NCBI RefSeq assembly: GCF_001637225.1
Contig: NZ_LVJI01000023.1
Span: forward strand, 1-61,733
DNA: 61,733 bases
Direction of reading: 5' to 3'
Source of the DNA: Paenibacillus antarcticus
Lineage (GTDB): Bacteria > Bacillota > Bacilli > Paenibacillales > Paenibacillaceae
Shown here: positions 42,333-52,134 of the stretch, piece by piece
How the letters are laid out: each line of letters starts with the position of its first letter
Numbering within the stretch: position 1 is the stretch's first letter
Program-made: the position numbers and the translations under genes
The notes under the pieces: generated by a model
Told to the model about the DNA's origin: nothing
Seen by the model: only the letters and a program-made list of their open reading frames with translations
The model's database searches: none

Positions 42333-42977
42333 TCAGTTATCTCTTACTTCTAAGTATCTCTCCAACTTACGTTTCACACGCTGGAGAGCGTTGTCAATCG
42401 ATTTCACATGCCTCTTAAGGTCAACCGAAATTTCCTGATACGAACGACCATCCAAGTAGAGCATAAGAACTTTACGTTCCAAATCACTTAGAATTTCCGA
42501 CATTTTGTCTTCAAGACCAACAAACTCTTCTTTATTAATAATTAGTTGTTCCGGATCACATATTTGCGATCCACAAATGACATCGAGCAACGTCCGGTCG
42601 GAATCTTCATCATAAATGGGCTTGTCCAACGATATGTATGAATTCAGTGGAATATGCTTCTGTCTCGTTGCTGTCTTAATCGCCGTAATGATCTGTCTTG
42701 TAATACATAATTCAGCGAAGGCTTTAAACGAAGACTGTTTATCCCCTTTGAAATCCCTTATCGACTTGTATAAACCAATCATTCCTTCTTGGACGATATC
42801 CTCACGATCAGCACCGATCAAAAAATAAGACCTGGCTTTAGCGCGCACAAAATTCCTATACTTGTTAATCAAGAACTCTAGAGCTTCACTTTCGCCTAAG
42901 CGGAAAGCTTCGACAATGTCCTCATCACTGAGGCACATATATTCTGACAACATTGAATCCTTCAGGTCGACACTCAC
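42333..42977 (-). CDS. sigH: RNA polymerase sigma-H (Spo0H)
   Basis: Sigma-70 family factor of 214 residues that directs transition-state and early-sporulation genes. Region 2 has the core-binding and -10 part (NKYRNFVRAKARSYFLIGADREDIVQEGMIGLYKSIRDF), and region 4 has the helix-turn-helix (LSDLERKVLMLYLDGRSYQEISVDLKRHVKSIDNALQRVKRKL). GTG start at 42977 after GGGGGG. Confidence 0.97.
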   Translation of the reverse strand: MSVDLKDSMLSEYMCLSDEDIVEAFRLGESEALEFLINKYRNFVRAKARSYFLIGADREDIVQEGMIGLYKSIRDFKGDKQSSFKAFAELCITRQIITAIKTATRQKHIPLNSYISLDKPIYDEDSDRTLLDVICGSQICDPEQLIINKEEFVGLEDKMSEILSDLERKVLMLYLDGRSYQEISVDLKRHVKSIDNALQRVKRKLERYLEVRDN

Positions 42978-43033
42978 CAGAATCCCCCCGGCTGCAACGC
43001 AAGGTACACCGTTACTCTGTGAAATATAGGATC

Positions 43034-43063
43034 AGTATATATTATGTAACCTATGAACGTCAA
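43034..43063 (-). promoter_or_regulatory. Candidate sigma-A promoter of sigH
   Basis: TTGACG (43063-43058), 18-base spacer, TATACT (43039-43034), 57 bases before the sigH start. In B. subtilis spo0H is likewise read by sigma-A and repressed by AbrB; no AbrB site can be called by eye. Confidence 0.65.
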
Positions 43064-43127
43064 CCATATTAATGTCATTTATACAACATTGTCCAGTGAC
43101 TAGAATTAAAAATATAGACTCATTTCA

Positions 43128-43649
43128 TTACTCGCGACGCCAACGTTCGAATAATTTACGCTGATCTGGACTCAATTTGCCATCTAGCGTATTTCGATTA
43201 GATCTACTGTTGTCTTGTTCTATTCGTTTCTTAATTTCGTGTTCGCTATTCTCTACCTCAATAAGTAATTCACGTGCAGACAGACGAAGTGCTCCCTTAG
43301 CAAATATAACATGTTGCTCGATAAGATCACTCGTTGCTACATAAATCTGGCGTCTCTTGCGACTCATTTCACCAACCAAGCGTTCAATGGTCTCATCGGC
43401 CGTTTCTTTTTCTTTCGTAAAATACACTTCAACTTTACTCTGCGAGAAGGACTTCCCTAACCCTGGAACACGATAAGCATCAAAGACTACAATAACATGC
43501 GTGCCTGTGAATGCCTGATAATCTGCCATTCGTTCAAGAAGGCGATCCCTTGCTTCCTGCATATTGATTGGCGCTAATTGTGCAAGCTCAGGCCATCCAC
43601 CGATCATATTGTATGCATCAACAAGAAGCACATCTCGCAAATCTACCAT
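43128..43649 (-). CDS. rae1: NYN-domain ribosome-dependent mRNA endonuclease (YacP/Rae1)
   Basis: 173 residues with a PIN-like NYN nuclease fold: the acidic LLVDAYNMIGGWPEL (Asp near 10), HVIVVFDAYRVPG, ADETIERLVGEM and VATSDLIEQHVIF are the conserved blocks. In B. subtilis Rae1 cleaves some mRNAs in the ribosomal A site. Starts 6 bases after the rlmB stop with a weak site, suggesting coupling. Confidence 0.88.
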   Translation of the reverse strand: MVDLRDVLLVDAYNMIGGWPELAQLAPINMQEARDRLLERMADYQAFTGTHVIVVFDAYRVPGLGKSFSQSKVEVYFTKEKETADETIERLVGEMSRKRRQIYVATSDLIEQHVIFAKGALRLSARELLIEVENSEHEIKKRIEQDNSRSNRNTLDGKLSPDQRKLFERWRRE

Positions 43650-43655
43650 ACAAGG

Positions 43656-44405
43656 TTACCCTTGATTATGACGTCTGCGCAGCACTTCATACATAACTAC
43701 TCCAGCCGCCACGGAAGCATTAAGCGAATTTATTTTACCCGCCATTGGCAACTTTACCAATACATCGCATTTTTCTTTAATCAAACGCCCCATACCTGTA
43801 CCTTCGTTACCAATAACCACAGCGACAGGTCCTTCGAATACATCTGTCTCATAGAATTCCTGGACAGCCTCAACATCTGTACCTACAACCCAGACGCCCA
43901 TTTCTTTCAACTTATCTATGGTTTGCCCTAAATTAGTCACTTGAGCAACAGGAACATATTCAACAGCTCCAGCAGATGTCTTAGATACTGTTGCCGTTAC
44001 TTGTGCTGATCTACGTTTAGGGATTATCACACCGTGAGCCCCCGTACAATCTGCTGTACGCAAAATAGATCCCAAATTATGCGGGTCTTCGATTTCATCA
44101 AGCAATATCAAAAACGGCTTTTCACCTTTTTGTTCAGCAATCGCTATAATGTCATCAACTTCCGCATACTCGTATGGTGCAACTTGAGCAACTACCCCTT
44201 GATGTTGAACATCCGGAACTAGTGAGTCAAGCTTACGCTTGTCTACTTGCTGGATAACGACTCCGCGTTTCTTAGCTTCCGCGATAATGGGAAGTGTTAA
44301 ATGCTTTTGTGCATTCTCTGAGATCCATATTTTATTAATGCTTCTTCCTGAACGAAGAGCTTCGGTTACGGAATGTTTACCCGCGATCATATCATTATTT
44401 TCCAT
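43656..44405 (-). CDS. rlmB: 23S rRNA (guanosine-2'-O)-methyltransferase RlmB
   Basis: SPOUT-class methyltransferase, 249 residues. An N-terminal substrate-binding domain (AGKHSVTEALRSGRSINKIWI) precedes the knotted SAM domain with LLDEIEDPHNLGSILRTADCTGAHGVIIPKRR, VIGNEGTGMGRLIKEKCD and LPMAGKINSLNASVAAGVVMYE. Start at 44405 follows GAAGGAGG. Confidence 0.93.
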   Translation of the reverse strand: MENNDMIAGKHSVTEALRSGRSINKIWISENAQKHLTLPIIAEAKKRGVVIQQVDKRKLDSLVPDVQHQGVVAQVAPYEYAEVDDIIAIAEQKGEKPFLILLDEIEDPHNLGSILRTADCTGAHGVIIPKRRSAQVTATVSKTSAGAVEYVPVAQVTNLGQTIDKLKEMGVWVVGTDVEAVQEFYETDVFEGPVAVVIGNEGTGMGRLIKEKCDVLVKLPMAGKINSLNASVAAGVVMYEVLRRRHNQG

Positions 44406-44433
44406 GGTTCTTCCTCCTTCTACTGAGTTAAAA

Positions 44434-44886
44434 TTAACTCTGTTCATCTATATATTTAATACTCAATTCAATTAATTCATCCATTCTTGCACTCTGTTTC
44501 GTATAGTACAAATAACCAATTAAAGCTTCAAAAGCTGTCGCATGACGATATTCCAGCACATCTGCATTCTTCGGGACACTTCCCGATTTGGCATTACGCC
44601 CTTGTCTTACCACATCTCGCTCATCGTCTGTTAAGATCGCATCTAAATGTGTCACAATTTTACTTTGTGCTTTGGCCGACACCATTTTAGTTGCAGAACG
44701 ATGAAGATGATGCGGTCGTAGATTAGGCTTGGAAATCAGATATTGACGTACAGCTACTTCATAAAGCGAGTCTCCAATATAGGCTAATACAATCGGTGGA
44801 ATCAACTTAGGCTGCTTAGAAGGGGGGAAAGGAAACCACAGATCCTTATTTCCCCCAACTAGCTCTTCATCACGCCCGCCTGTCAT
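44434..44886 (-). CDS. mrnC: Mini-ribonuclease III
   Basis: 150 residues, an RNase III catalytic domain without dsRNA-binding domain; in B. subtilis it matures 23S rRNA ends. PPIVLAYIGDSLYEVAVRQYL and the ADVLEYRHATAFEALIGYLYY block supply the metal-binding acids. Overlaps the end of cysS by 4 bases (ATGA type). Confidence 0.95.
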   Translation of the reverse strand: MTGGRDEELVGGNKDLWFPFPPSKQPKLIPPIVLAYIGDSLYEVAVRQYLISKPNLRPHHLHRSATKMVSAKAQSKIVTHLDAILTDDERDVVRQGRNAKSGSVPKNADVLEYRHATAFEALIGYLYYTKQSARMDELIELSIKYIDEQS

Positions 44887-46289
44887 TTACGCCGCCAGCG
44901 CATTCCTTGCGCAGTATCTTCTAGAACAATGCCTCGGGAATCAAGTAGATCTCGAATTTCATCAGCACGACCCCAATTTTTATCCTTGCGAGCATTAACT
45001 CTTTCGACGATCAACCTTTCAATCTCTTCATCGATAAGTTCACCTTCATGGAGAGCATAAAGTCTTAGCACTTGATTCATCTCATTAAAAGCTTGAAGCA
45101 ACGCATGCAAATCAACAGCCTTCACTACTGGCTCCTGCAATAAGGCATTAGCCTCATATACCCATTCAAACATAGCTGTAATCGCGTCTGGTGTATTGAA
45201 ATCATCCTGCATTTTAGCATGATAAGTAGCTAGTATAGCCGTCAGTCTATCCTGCAAAGCCTCATTAACGATAGCCACCTTATCTTCCACTACTGCCGTC
45301 AAGCGATGTTTAACATTGTCTACAGCATTACGGATTCGTTCTGTACTTTTCTCCGCTTGATCAATTGTCTCATCGTTGAAATTAAGTGGATTACGATATT
45401 GGCTAGATAACATAAAGTAGCGGATGGACTCCCATTTATACTGTTTACGCAAATCTTTAACCAATATACCATTGCCTAGGGATTTGGACATTTTTTCATT
45501 ATTAATGTTAATGTATCCATTATGCATCCAATAGTTAGCAAATTTCTTACCTGTTAGTGCTTCTGTCTGCGCAACTTCGCATTCATGATGTGGGAATTGT
45601 AAATCCTGTCCGCCCCCATGAATATCGATGCTATCTCCAAGGTATCTACGAGCCATAGCTGAACATTCAATATGCCATCCCGGTCTTCCATCCCCCCATG
45701 GACTAGACCAAGCTATCTCTCCTGGCTTCGCTGCCTTCCAAAGTACGAAGTCCTCTGGATGTTCTTTACGTTCATCCACCCCAATTCGGATACCAAACTG
45801 TAATTCTTCGATATTCTGGTGAGATAATTTACCATATTCTTTGAATTTATGAGTACGGTAGAATACGTCTCCACCATTCTCATAAGCAAAGTCCTTCTGC
45901 TCAAGCTCCTGAATAAATTCAAGGATAGAATCCATATTTTCCGTTACGCGTGGATTCAAAGTCGCACGAGTGAGACCAAGACCTTCAAGATCTTCGTAGT
46001 AAGCACCAATAAAAGTATCGGCTACCTCCGGTACTGTACTACCTGTTTGTTCCGCTTTACGAATTAGCTTATCATCGATATCCGTGAAGTTTACAACATA
46101 GTTCACTTCATTACCCAGTTGTTCTAGGTACGTTCGAACCACATCAAACACAATCATAGGACGTGCATTTCCGATATGAATAAAGTCGTACACGGTTGGT
46201 CCGCATACATACATTTTTACTTTGCCAGGTTCCTGTGGTACAAAGAGATCTTTATTCCGGGTCAGCGTATTATAAATTTTAAGAGCCAT
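44883..46289 (-). CDS. cysS: Cysteine-tRNA ligase
   Basis: Class I synthetase, 468 residues. The zinc-binding Cys in MYVCGPTVYDFIHIGNARP (HIGH-type IHIGN), GGGQDLQFPHHECE zinc ligands, and KMSKSLGNG are present. Charges tRNA-Cys; co-transcribed with cysE behind a Cys-responsive T-box leader. Confidence 0.97.
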   Translation of the reverse strand: MALKIYNTLTRNKDLFVPQEPGKVKMYVCGPTVYDFIHIGNARPMIVFDVVRTYLEQLGNEVNYVVNFTDIDDKLIRKAEQTGSTVPEVADTFIGAYYEDLEGLGLTRATLNPRVTENMDSILEFIQELEQKDFAYENGGDVFYRTHKFKEYGKLSHQNIEELQFGIRIGVDERKEHPEDFVLWKAAKPGEIAWSSPWGDGRPGWHIECSAMARRYLGDSIDIHGGGQDLQFPHHECEVAQTEALTGKKFANYWMHNGYININNEKMSKSLGNGILVKDLRKQYKWESIRYFMLSSQYRNPLNFNDETIDQAEKSTERIRNAVDNVKHRLTAVVEDKVAIVNEALQDRLTAILATYHAKMQDDFNTPDAITAMFEWVYEANALLQEPVVKAVDLHALLQAFNEMNQVLRLYALHEGELIDEEIERLIVERVNARKDKNWGRADEIRDLLDSRGIVLEDTAQGMRWRRK

Positions 46290-46322
46290 TGAACATATTC
46301 CTCCCGTTCTTATTCTGCTTTA

Positions 46323-46997
46323 TTACTCGCTATAAGTAGATAATTCTTGTTCTTGTAATGGATGCCTTTCGCGCTTTACGAGGTCTAGTTCCGTACGAAG
46401 TTCCTCAATTTCCATTTGGAGTAAACGCATAGCATCGACGACTGGATCCGGTAATTGATGACTAAGACGATCAATACGTCTACCATCCCTCTTAACAATC
46501 CTACCTGGGATACCCACAACGGTACTATTTGGTGGAACCTCCTTCAGAACAACGGAGTTAGCTCCAATATTACATTGGTCGCCTACTGTAAAAGAACCCA
46601 ATACTTTGGCCCCTGATGCAATGACAACATTATTCCCAATGGTAGGATGTCGTTTCCCTTTCTCCTTACCAGTTCCTCCAAGAGTTACCCCTTGATAGAT
46701 CACCACATCGTCTCCTATTTCACAAGTCTCGCCAATAACGACACCCATTCCATGGTCGATAAACAATCTTTTTCCGATGGTTGCCCCCGGATGAATTTCA
46801 ATGCCTGTCATAAATCGGCTACACTGTGAGATCGTACGTGCCAATGTAAACCAACGACGTTTGTACAAAGCATGGGCAACTCTTTGTGCCCAAATCGCGT
46901 GGAGTCCCGAATAGGTGAAGATAACTTCAAATAGTCGTCTAGCTGCAGGGTCGTTTTCAAATACCGCTTGGATATCTGATTTCATGTTCTTAAACAT
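46323..46997 (-). CDS. cysE: Serine O-acetyltransferase
   Basis: First step of cysteine synthesis (serine + acetyl-CoA), 224 residues with a left-handed hexapeptide repeat domain: [61 protein letters not shown]. The catalytic His is in IDHG. The start [10 protein letters not shown] at 46997 follows GAGGAG; the frame is open 45 bases further without a site. First gene after the T-box. Confidence 0.96.
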   Translation of the reverse strand: MFKNMKSDIQAVFENDPAARRLFEVIFTYSGLHAIWAQRVAHALYKRRWFTLARTISQCSRFMTGIEIHPGATIGKRLFIDHGMGVVIGETCEIGDDVVIYQGVTLGGTGKEKGKRHPTIGNNVVIASGAKVLGSFTVGDQCNIGANSVVLKEVPPNSTVVGIPGRIVKRDGRRIDRLSHQLPDPVVDAMRLLQMEIEELRTELDLVKRERHPLQEQELSTYSE

Positions 46998-47137
46998 ATT
47001 ATTCTCCTCTTCGACGCTTTTCAGCTCTCCTTGTGCTCCCATAACACCTTATCTCTGTCATTCAACTCGCCCGCTGTAGGACTCCTCGTTCTGTGAGCAT
47101 CATAGTTGTATCATCATGTATCCGTCTTAGAACTCAA

Positions 47138-47506
47138 AAAACGCCCCTGCAGCATACGCTGCAGAGACGTTTAACCGTGGTTCCACTCTGCTTGAGACGC
47201 TTGTTAATATTGTACCCATTAACATAACGATGCATCTCCTCTTAATGCCTTATAACGGAGGTCAATCCGGCACAACCTAACGATAGCGTAACTTTTGTTC
47301 GCTCCTTCGCTCGGTCGCGCAGCTCACAGGTGCATTTTCGATTACCGACACATAGATAACTCACAGCCATTAGGGAAAACAAATGAAATCCCCAAGGGTT
47401 ATCCTCTCTGGAATATGCAAAGTAACGTACTTCTCCTGATCCTAGCTATTAACAACTATTCGTATTACTCACGATATACTATCATATCCGAATGATAAAG
47501 TTATTT
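47138..47506 (-). ncRNA. T-box riboswitch, cysteine tRNA specific
   Basis: Minus-strand leader of cysE-cysS. AGAGAGG occurs in stem I, a TGC specifier lies in GAAAATGCACC (47334-47332), and the T-box AGTGGAACCACGG is at about 47173-47185. A terminator (AACGTCTCTGCAGC/GCTGCAGGGGCGTT then TTTTTT, 47138-47172) follows. The TGGA bulge would pair with UCCA of tRNA-Cys. Uncharged tRNA-Cys should allow readthrough into cysE and cysS. Confidence 0.92.
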
Positions 47507-47512
47507 GGATGT

Positions 47513-47541
47513 ATTATAACGAAAAGACAAGGAACTGACAA
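47513..47541 (-). promoter_or_regulatory. Sigma-A promoter of the T-box cysE-cysS unit
   Basis: TTGTCA (47541-47536), 17-base spacer, perfect TATAAT (47518-47513), directly upstream of the T-box leader and after gltX. Confidence 0.75.
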
Positions 47542-47587
47542 GACATCAGTAACGACAACTATCTTTTCATCAAGTTATGCTTCCATC

Positions 47588-49042
47588 CTAGATTTGTGAC
47601 TTCAACCGATTCTGTACACGATCTAATCCAAGAAGATAGATGATTTGGTTCAGATCTCGGCCATGCGTCTGTCCCGTTAACGCTACACGAATTGGCATGA
47701 ACAATTGTTTACCCTTAAATCCAGTCTCTTTCTGTACTTCCTTAATAAGAACAGCCATGTTAGCTGGAGTGAAATCTTCTGTAGCTTCTACCTTTGCCAA
47801 GAATGCAGCAAGAACCGTTGGTACTTGCTCTTCCGCAAGGATCGATTTCGCTTCTTCATCTAGTTCGATATTGGAGCGGAAGAACATCTCAGACAATTCC
47901 ACAATGTTAGAAGCGGAATTCAATTGTTCCTGATAAAGAGCAACCAAAGACTTCGCCCATGCTTCCTGTTCAGCATTCAACACTTCAGGCAGACACCCTG
48001 CACGTTGCAAATGTGGAATAGCAAGCTTCGCAATCCGATCTGGATCCGCATGTTTGATATAATGATTGTTCATATAAGCCAATTTATTCTGATCGAATAC
48101 TGCTGGACTCTTAGACAAACGTTCTGCGTTAAAAATAGTAATTAACTCATCTTTTAAGAACATCTCTTCCTCACCCTCAGGTGACCATCCAAGCAAGGAA
48201 ATAAAGTTAAATAATGCTTCCGGTAAAAAGCCCAGTTGATCATACTGTTCAATAAACTGAACGATAGACTCATCCCGCTTACTAAGCTTCTTATGATTCT
48301 CATTCACAATCAATGTCATATGCCCGAATTGCGGAGCTTCCCATCCAAGTGCTTCATATATCATCAATTGACGGGGCGTATTAGAGACGTGATCTTCACC
48401 ACGTAATACATGCGAAATCTCCATCAGATGATCATCAAGCACTACAGCAAAGTTATATGTTGGAATACCATCTTTCTTCACAATAACGAAATCCCCTGTA
48501 TCCTGTGTTGTAAAGGAAATCGTGCCCTTAACGATATCATTGAAAGTGTATGTTTTGTCTTCCGGTACGCGAAAACGTATACTCGCAATGCGACCTTCCG
48601 CCTCAAACGCAAGCCGTTGTTCTTCTGTTAAATCACGATGTTTACCAGAGTAACGCGGTGTTTCTCCACGAGCAGTCTGTTCTTCCCGCTCCTGTTCTAA
48701 TTCCTCTTCTGTGCAGTAGCAACGATAAGCAAGGCCCTTATCAAGCAGTTCTTGCCAATAAGTACGATAAATATCCAGTCGCTCTGTCTGACGATATGGC
48801 CCATATGCCCCGCCTACATCTATACTTTCATCCCATTCAATTCCTAACCACTTCAAATATTTGAGTTGGCTTTCTTCTCCGCCTTCAACGTTACGTTTCA
48901 CGTCTGTGTCTTCAATGCGAATAATAAATTGTCCACCCAAATGACGAGCATACAAATAGTTAAAAAGAGCTGTTCTTGCATTCCCAATATGTAAATGTCC
49001 TGTTGGACTAGGTGCATATCGCACGCGCACTCCACTGGTCAT
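47588..49042 (-). CDS. gltX: Glutamate-tRNA ligase
   Basis: Class I synthetase, 484 residues. [21 protein letters not shown] carries the HIGH motif (about 8-22), a zinc-like [12 protein letters not shown] segment follows, and KKLSKRDES is the KMSKS-type loop. In Bacilli this enzyme usually also charges tRNA-Gln with Glu for later amidation by GatCAB. No T-box upstream. Confidence 0.97.
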   Translation of the reverse strand: MTSGVRVRYAPSPTGHLHIGNARTALFNYLYARHLGGQFIIRIEDTDVKRNVEGGEESQLKYLKWLGIEWDESIDVGGAYGPYRQTERLDIYRTYWQELLDKGLAYRCYCTEEELEQEREEQTARGETPRYSGKHRDLTEEQRLAFEAEGRIASIRFRVPEDKTYTFNDIVKGTISFTTQDTGDFVIVKKDGIPTYNFAVVLDDHLMEISHVLRGEDHVSNTPRQLMIYEALGWEAPQFGHMTLIVNENHKKLSKRDESIVQFIEQYDQLGFLPEALFNFISLLGWSPEGEEEMFLKDELITIFNAERLSKSPAVFDQNKLAYMNNHYIKHADPDRIAKLAIPHLQRAGCLPEVLNAEQEAWAKSLVALYQEQLNSASNIVELSEMFFRSNIELDEEAKSILAEEQVPTVLAAFLAKVEATEDFTPANMAVLIKEVQKETGFKGKQLFMPIRVALTGQTHGRDLNQIIYLLGLDRVQNRLKSQI

Positions 49043-49086
49043 ATCTAATTCCTCCGCTTCGTATATATCAAACCTTCACTTGTATT

Positions 49087-49575
49087 TCAAGATGATAGCA
49101 TATCTTGGGTTAGGCATACAATAGATTGGGCGGCAATCCCCTCGCCACGACCTGTGAACCCTAACTGCTCCGTTGTTGTTGCCTTCACGTTGACTTGAGT
49201 GACATCTGCATCAAGCGCCTTCGCAATAACCTCCATCATTTGAGGAATATAAGGGGCCATTTTAGGTTTCTGAGCAATAATTGTGGAGTCTATATTACCA
49301 AGTCGATAGCCTCTCTCTTTGGCAAGATTCCAAACCTGTACTAATAATTTGAGACTGTCGGCATCTTTATAGTCAGGATCTGTATCTGGGAAGTGCTTAC
49401 CAATATCACCAAGCCCAAGTGCACCAAGAATAGCATCTGTAACTGCATGCAATAGCACATCTGCATCTGAGTGTCCAACTAAACCTAACTCATACGGAAT
49501 CGTGACCCCACCAATAATACACGGCCTGCCCTCAACTAGTTGATGTACATCAAAACCTTGTCCTACTCTTATCAT
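49087..49575 (-). CDS. ispF: 2-C-methyl-D-erythritol 2,4-cyclodiphosphate synthase
   Basis: MEP isoprenoid pathway enzyme, 162 residues. [11 protein letters not shown] gives the zinc ligands Asp and His, [32 protein letters not shown] is the hallmark block, and [23 protein letters not shown] ends the domain. 2 bases after ispD. Confidence 0.96.
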   Translation of the reverse strand: MIRVGQGFDVHQLVEGRPCIIGGVTIPYELGLVGHSDADVLLHAVTDAILGALGLGDIGKHFPDTDPDYKDADSLKLLVQVWNLAKERGYRLGNIDSTIIAQKPKMAPYIPQMMEVIAKALDADVTQVNVKATTTEQLGFTGRGEGIAAQSIVCLTQDMLSS

Positions 49576-49577
49576 GA

Positions 49578-50270
49578 CTATCCCTCTCCCTTACGTTTCT
49601 CTATAAATTCAGCATATTCTAAATCATCGGGTGTTGTAATCTTGATGTTGGAATAACTCCCCTTTACGATAGCCACCGGAATACCCATTCGTTCCACTAA
49701 CATAGAGTCATCCGTTCCCACAAACCCGCTTCTCTGTGCCTCTTGATGAGATCTAAGAAGATCAGAAACACGAAAAGTCTGTGGGGTCTGAATAGCCCAC
49801 AGACTTTGACGATCCGGTGTCGCGACTATGATACCGGATTCATCAACTTGTTTAATTGTATCCTTCACAGGTACTGCTAATACAGCAGCCCCAGTGCGAA
49901 GTGCCCTGTGATAACATGATTCAATGTCGACTTGGTCTACAAAGGGGCGTACGCCATCATGTATCATGACCCACTCCGTCCCAATCTCTAATAAGCCCTT
50001 ATAGACGGAGTGTTGTCTCTCACTTCCACCAGGAATCACTTGGATCACCTTGTCAATCTTATACTCGTGTACCCATTCTTGGACACGCCCCACATCATCC
50101 TGACCCGTTACCAGAACAATCTCTTTCACTTGAGGCATACTGTTGAATACTTCTAATGTATGAATCAAAATGGGCTTGTCCTGTAGCAACAAGTACTGTT
50201 TACTTTCAAGGGTACCCATCCGGGAACCTTTACCTGCTGATACAATAACGATCCCCAAACTGTTGTCCAT
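49578..50270 (-). CDS. ispD: 2-C-methyl-D-erythritol 4-phosphate cytidylyltransferase
   Basis: MEP pathway enzyme, 230 residues. The nucleotide-binding signature reads [10 protein letters not shown], slightly different from the common AAGQGKRM, while [18 protein letters not shown] and [11 protein letters not shown] are standard. The start at 50270 follows AGGGG; an open extension upstream overlaps the end of yacL and is unlikely. Confidence 0.93.
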   Translation of the reverse strand: MDNSLGIVIVSAGKGSRMGTLESKQYLLLQDKPILIHTLEVFNSMPQVKEIVLVTGQDDVGRVQEWVHEYKIDKVIQVIPGGSERQHSVYKGLLEIGTEWVMIHDGVRPFVDQVDIESCYHRALRTGAAVLAVPVKDTIKQVDESGIIVATPDRQSLWAIQTPQTFRVSDLLRSHQEAQRSGFVGTDDSMLVERMGIPVAIVKGSYSNIKITTPDDLEYAEFIEKRKGEG

Positions 50271-50331
50271 AATTATACCCCTGTCTTCATTCCCAAGTAT
50301 TAAGGAAATAGTTATCTCCATCATACCGTTT

Positions 50332-51420
50332 TTACTGGGCTTTTTCCAACAGTTTCGGTTTCGCAAATATCATTCGTCCCGCAGAGGTCTGTAATACACT
50401 CGTTACCAACACTTCCATAAGGGATCCAATATATTCACGTCCGCCCTCCACAACAATCATCGTTCCATCATCTAGATAGGCGACACCTTGTCCATGCTCT
50501 TTACCATCTTTGATTACCTGCACCATAATTTCTTCCCCAGGAAGAACAACGGGTTTGACTGCATTCGCTAGATCATTGATGTTCAGGACAGACACCCCTT
50601 GCAGCTCACATACTTTGTTCAAGTTGTAGTCGTTGGTGACCACTTTTCCCTTTAATACCTTAGCCAACTTAACAAGTTTACTATCCACTTCTGAAATTTC
50701 TTCGAAATCCCCTTCGTATATGAGTACTTTTATAGCTAATTCTTTCTGAATTTTGTTCAAAATATCCAGGCCTCTACGCCCTCGATTTCGTTTGAGTAAA
50801 TCTGACGAATCTGCGATATGTTGAAGCTCTTCGAGTACAAACTCAGGAATAACAATCGTCCCCTCGATAAAACCCGTCTTGCATATATCAGCAATCCGTC
50901 CATCAATAATGACGCTTGTATCGAGTATTTTATGCTCTTCCAACATTCTTTCGTCGGATAACTCCGCACGCCCCCATCTTCCTGAGGTCCATAATGTTGC
51001 CAGTTCTTCCTTCTTCTCCATACCGACTCTAAGGCCCATATAGCCGCATATTAGAGTTATACCCACTTCTATCATTTGTCCTGCTTTCCCGAGCCACACA
51101 AGGCTAGGATACAGCAGCAAAGCCAGTAGAAGTCCACCTGTCAACCCAGCCGCCCCAGCAGTCAACTCATTCATTGGCATTTTTGAAAAGGCACCAACAA
51201 TACCTTGCACTTTATCAACAACGGTTGGGTAACTCATAGAACCAATCAACATAAATAAGATCGCTCCTAATGCCGCAAAGACCAACCCTCCCCGTACAGC
51301 ATCATTTTCACCAAATAAGGTTATCCATTCAGGGAATGATTTACCTAACATTTGATAAATCGTATATCCAAACCATGCACCACATAGTCCAATGAATACT
51401 AAAATAGCTTTTTTTACCAT
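50332..51420 (-). CDS. yacL: PIN/TRAM-domain membrane protein (YacL)
   Basis: 362 residues: four membrane helices (about 1-130), a PIN domain with acidic residues (ILDTSVIIDGRIADI, VTNDYNLNKV), and a C-terminal TRAM domain (PGEEIMVQVIKDGKEHGQGVAYLDDGTMIVVEGG). Conserved in Bacillales next to disA or ispD; likely nucleic-acid-linked, function not established. Start at 51420 follows AAGGAG. Confidence 0.9.
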   Translation of the reverse strand: MVKKAILVFIGLCGAWFGYTIYQMLGKSFPEWITLFGENDAVRGGLVFAALGAILFMLIGSMSYPTVVDKVQGIVGAFSKMPMNELTAGAAGLTGGLLLALLLYPSLVWLGKAGQMIEVGITLICGYMGLRVGMEKKEELATLWTSGRWGRAELSDERMLEEHKILDTSVIIDGRIADICKTGFIEGTIVIPEFVLEELQHIADSSDLLKRNRGRRGLDILNKIQKELAIKVLIYEGDFEEISEVDSKLVKLAKVLKGKVVTNDYNLNKVCELQGVSVLNINDLANAVKPVVLPGEEIMVQVIKDGKEHGQGVAYLDDGTMIVVEGGREYIGSLMEVLVTSVLQTSAGRMIFAKPKLLEKAQ

Positions 51421-51570
51421 CAGTTCCACATCTCCTTCACAATATATAGCGTTTATAGATATCTTTATCCAGTATGATCCAATTCGTTGGTACCTAACCC
51501 TAATTTGCCCAATTTTTATTAATGGTTGATAAACCATCCCTTTGTTTCTTCTTTACTGTCACTTTTTAGG

Positions 51571-51600
51571 TTGAAAATAAACATTCCACTGGCATATAAT
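51571..51600 (+). promoter_or_regulatory. Sigma-A promoter of the plus-strand small gene
   Basis: TTGAAA (51571-51576), 18-base spacer, perfect TATAAT (51595-51600), 35 bases before the ATG at 51636. Confidence 0.7.
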
Positions 51601-51635
51601 GAATTCAATTCATAATTTACGAGGTGATTGGAAAA

Positions 51636-52031
51636 ATGAGTACAGTCAGTTTACAGGAATTCCAAGATCAAATATCCGACCTACTGCTCCGTCACCGTAG
51701 TCTACTCGATGTGATGTCTAAAAATGGACAGAGTAGCGCATCATTGAACCGAGCTGTTGCCAAATCCATTACAGATTGTGGTTGTATCGAACTCCATGCT
51801 ACCAAACAAGCATTTGAACCCGGATTAGATTTAGCATCTACTAAAGAAGTTGTAGGAAGTCACGTACATGGACACTTATGTGAGAACTGCAAAGAGATAA
51901 TCAGTACCGAATTAGGTCGTAACATGTTCTACTTATCAGCTCTTTGTAACTTGCTTGAAATTAATATGGATGATGTCGTTCGAGATGAATCGAAGAAATG
52001 CTCTACTCTGGGCTTATTCAATATGTCTTAG
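51636..52031 (+). CDS. Conserved Paenibacillus-type protein, possible DUF1573 or MazG-like
   Basis: 131 residues, cytoplasmic. A helical N-terminus (LQEFQDQISDLLLRHRSLLDVMSKNGQSSASLNRAVAKSITDCGCIEL) is followed by a HVHGHLCENC segment and an acidic helical end (SALCNLLEINMDDVV, STLGLF). DCGCIEL plus HVHGHLCENC supply four Cys and three His that could bind metal. I remember related proteins in Paenibacillus at this locus labelled DUF1573; no activity is known to me. ATG at 51636 with GAGGTGAT; the GTG at 51624 overlaps that site. Only plus-strand gene in the right half of the window, with its own promoter and terminator. Confidence 0.75.
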   Translation: MSTVSLQEFQDQISDLLLRHRSLLDVMSKNGQSSASLNRAVAKSITDCGCIELHATKQAFEPGLDLASTKEVVGSHVHGHLCENCKEIISTELGRNMFYLSALCNLLEINMDDVVRDESKKCSTLGLFNMS

Positions 52032-52060
52032 AGGGTATTGTCCATCATGAGTAAACACAA

Positions 52061-52107
52061 AAAAAGCATTTATCTCACTGCCATAAGGCATGAAATAAAT
52101 GCTTTTT
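52061..52107. terminator. Bidirectional terminator between the small gene and pssA
   Basis: AAAAAGCATTTAT/ATAAATGCTTTTT forms a 13-bp stem with A and T runs on both sides, serving both convergent genes. Confidence 0.88.
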
Positions 52108-52134
52108 ATTTATATTTCTAGGGAATGAAAGATC

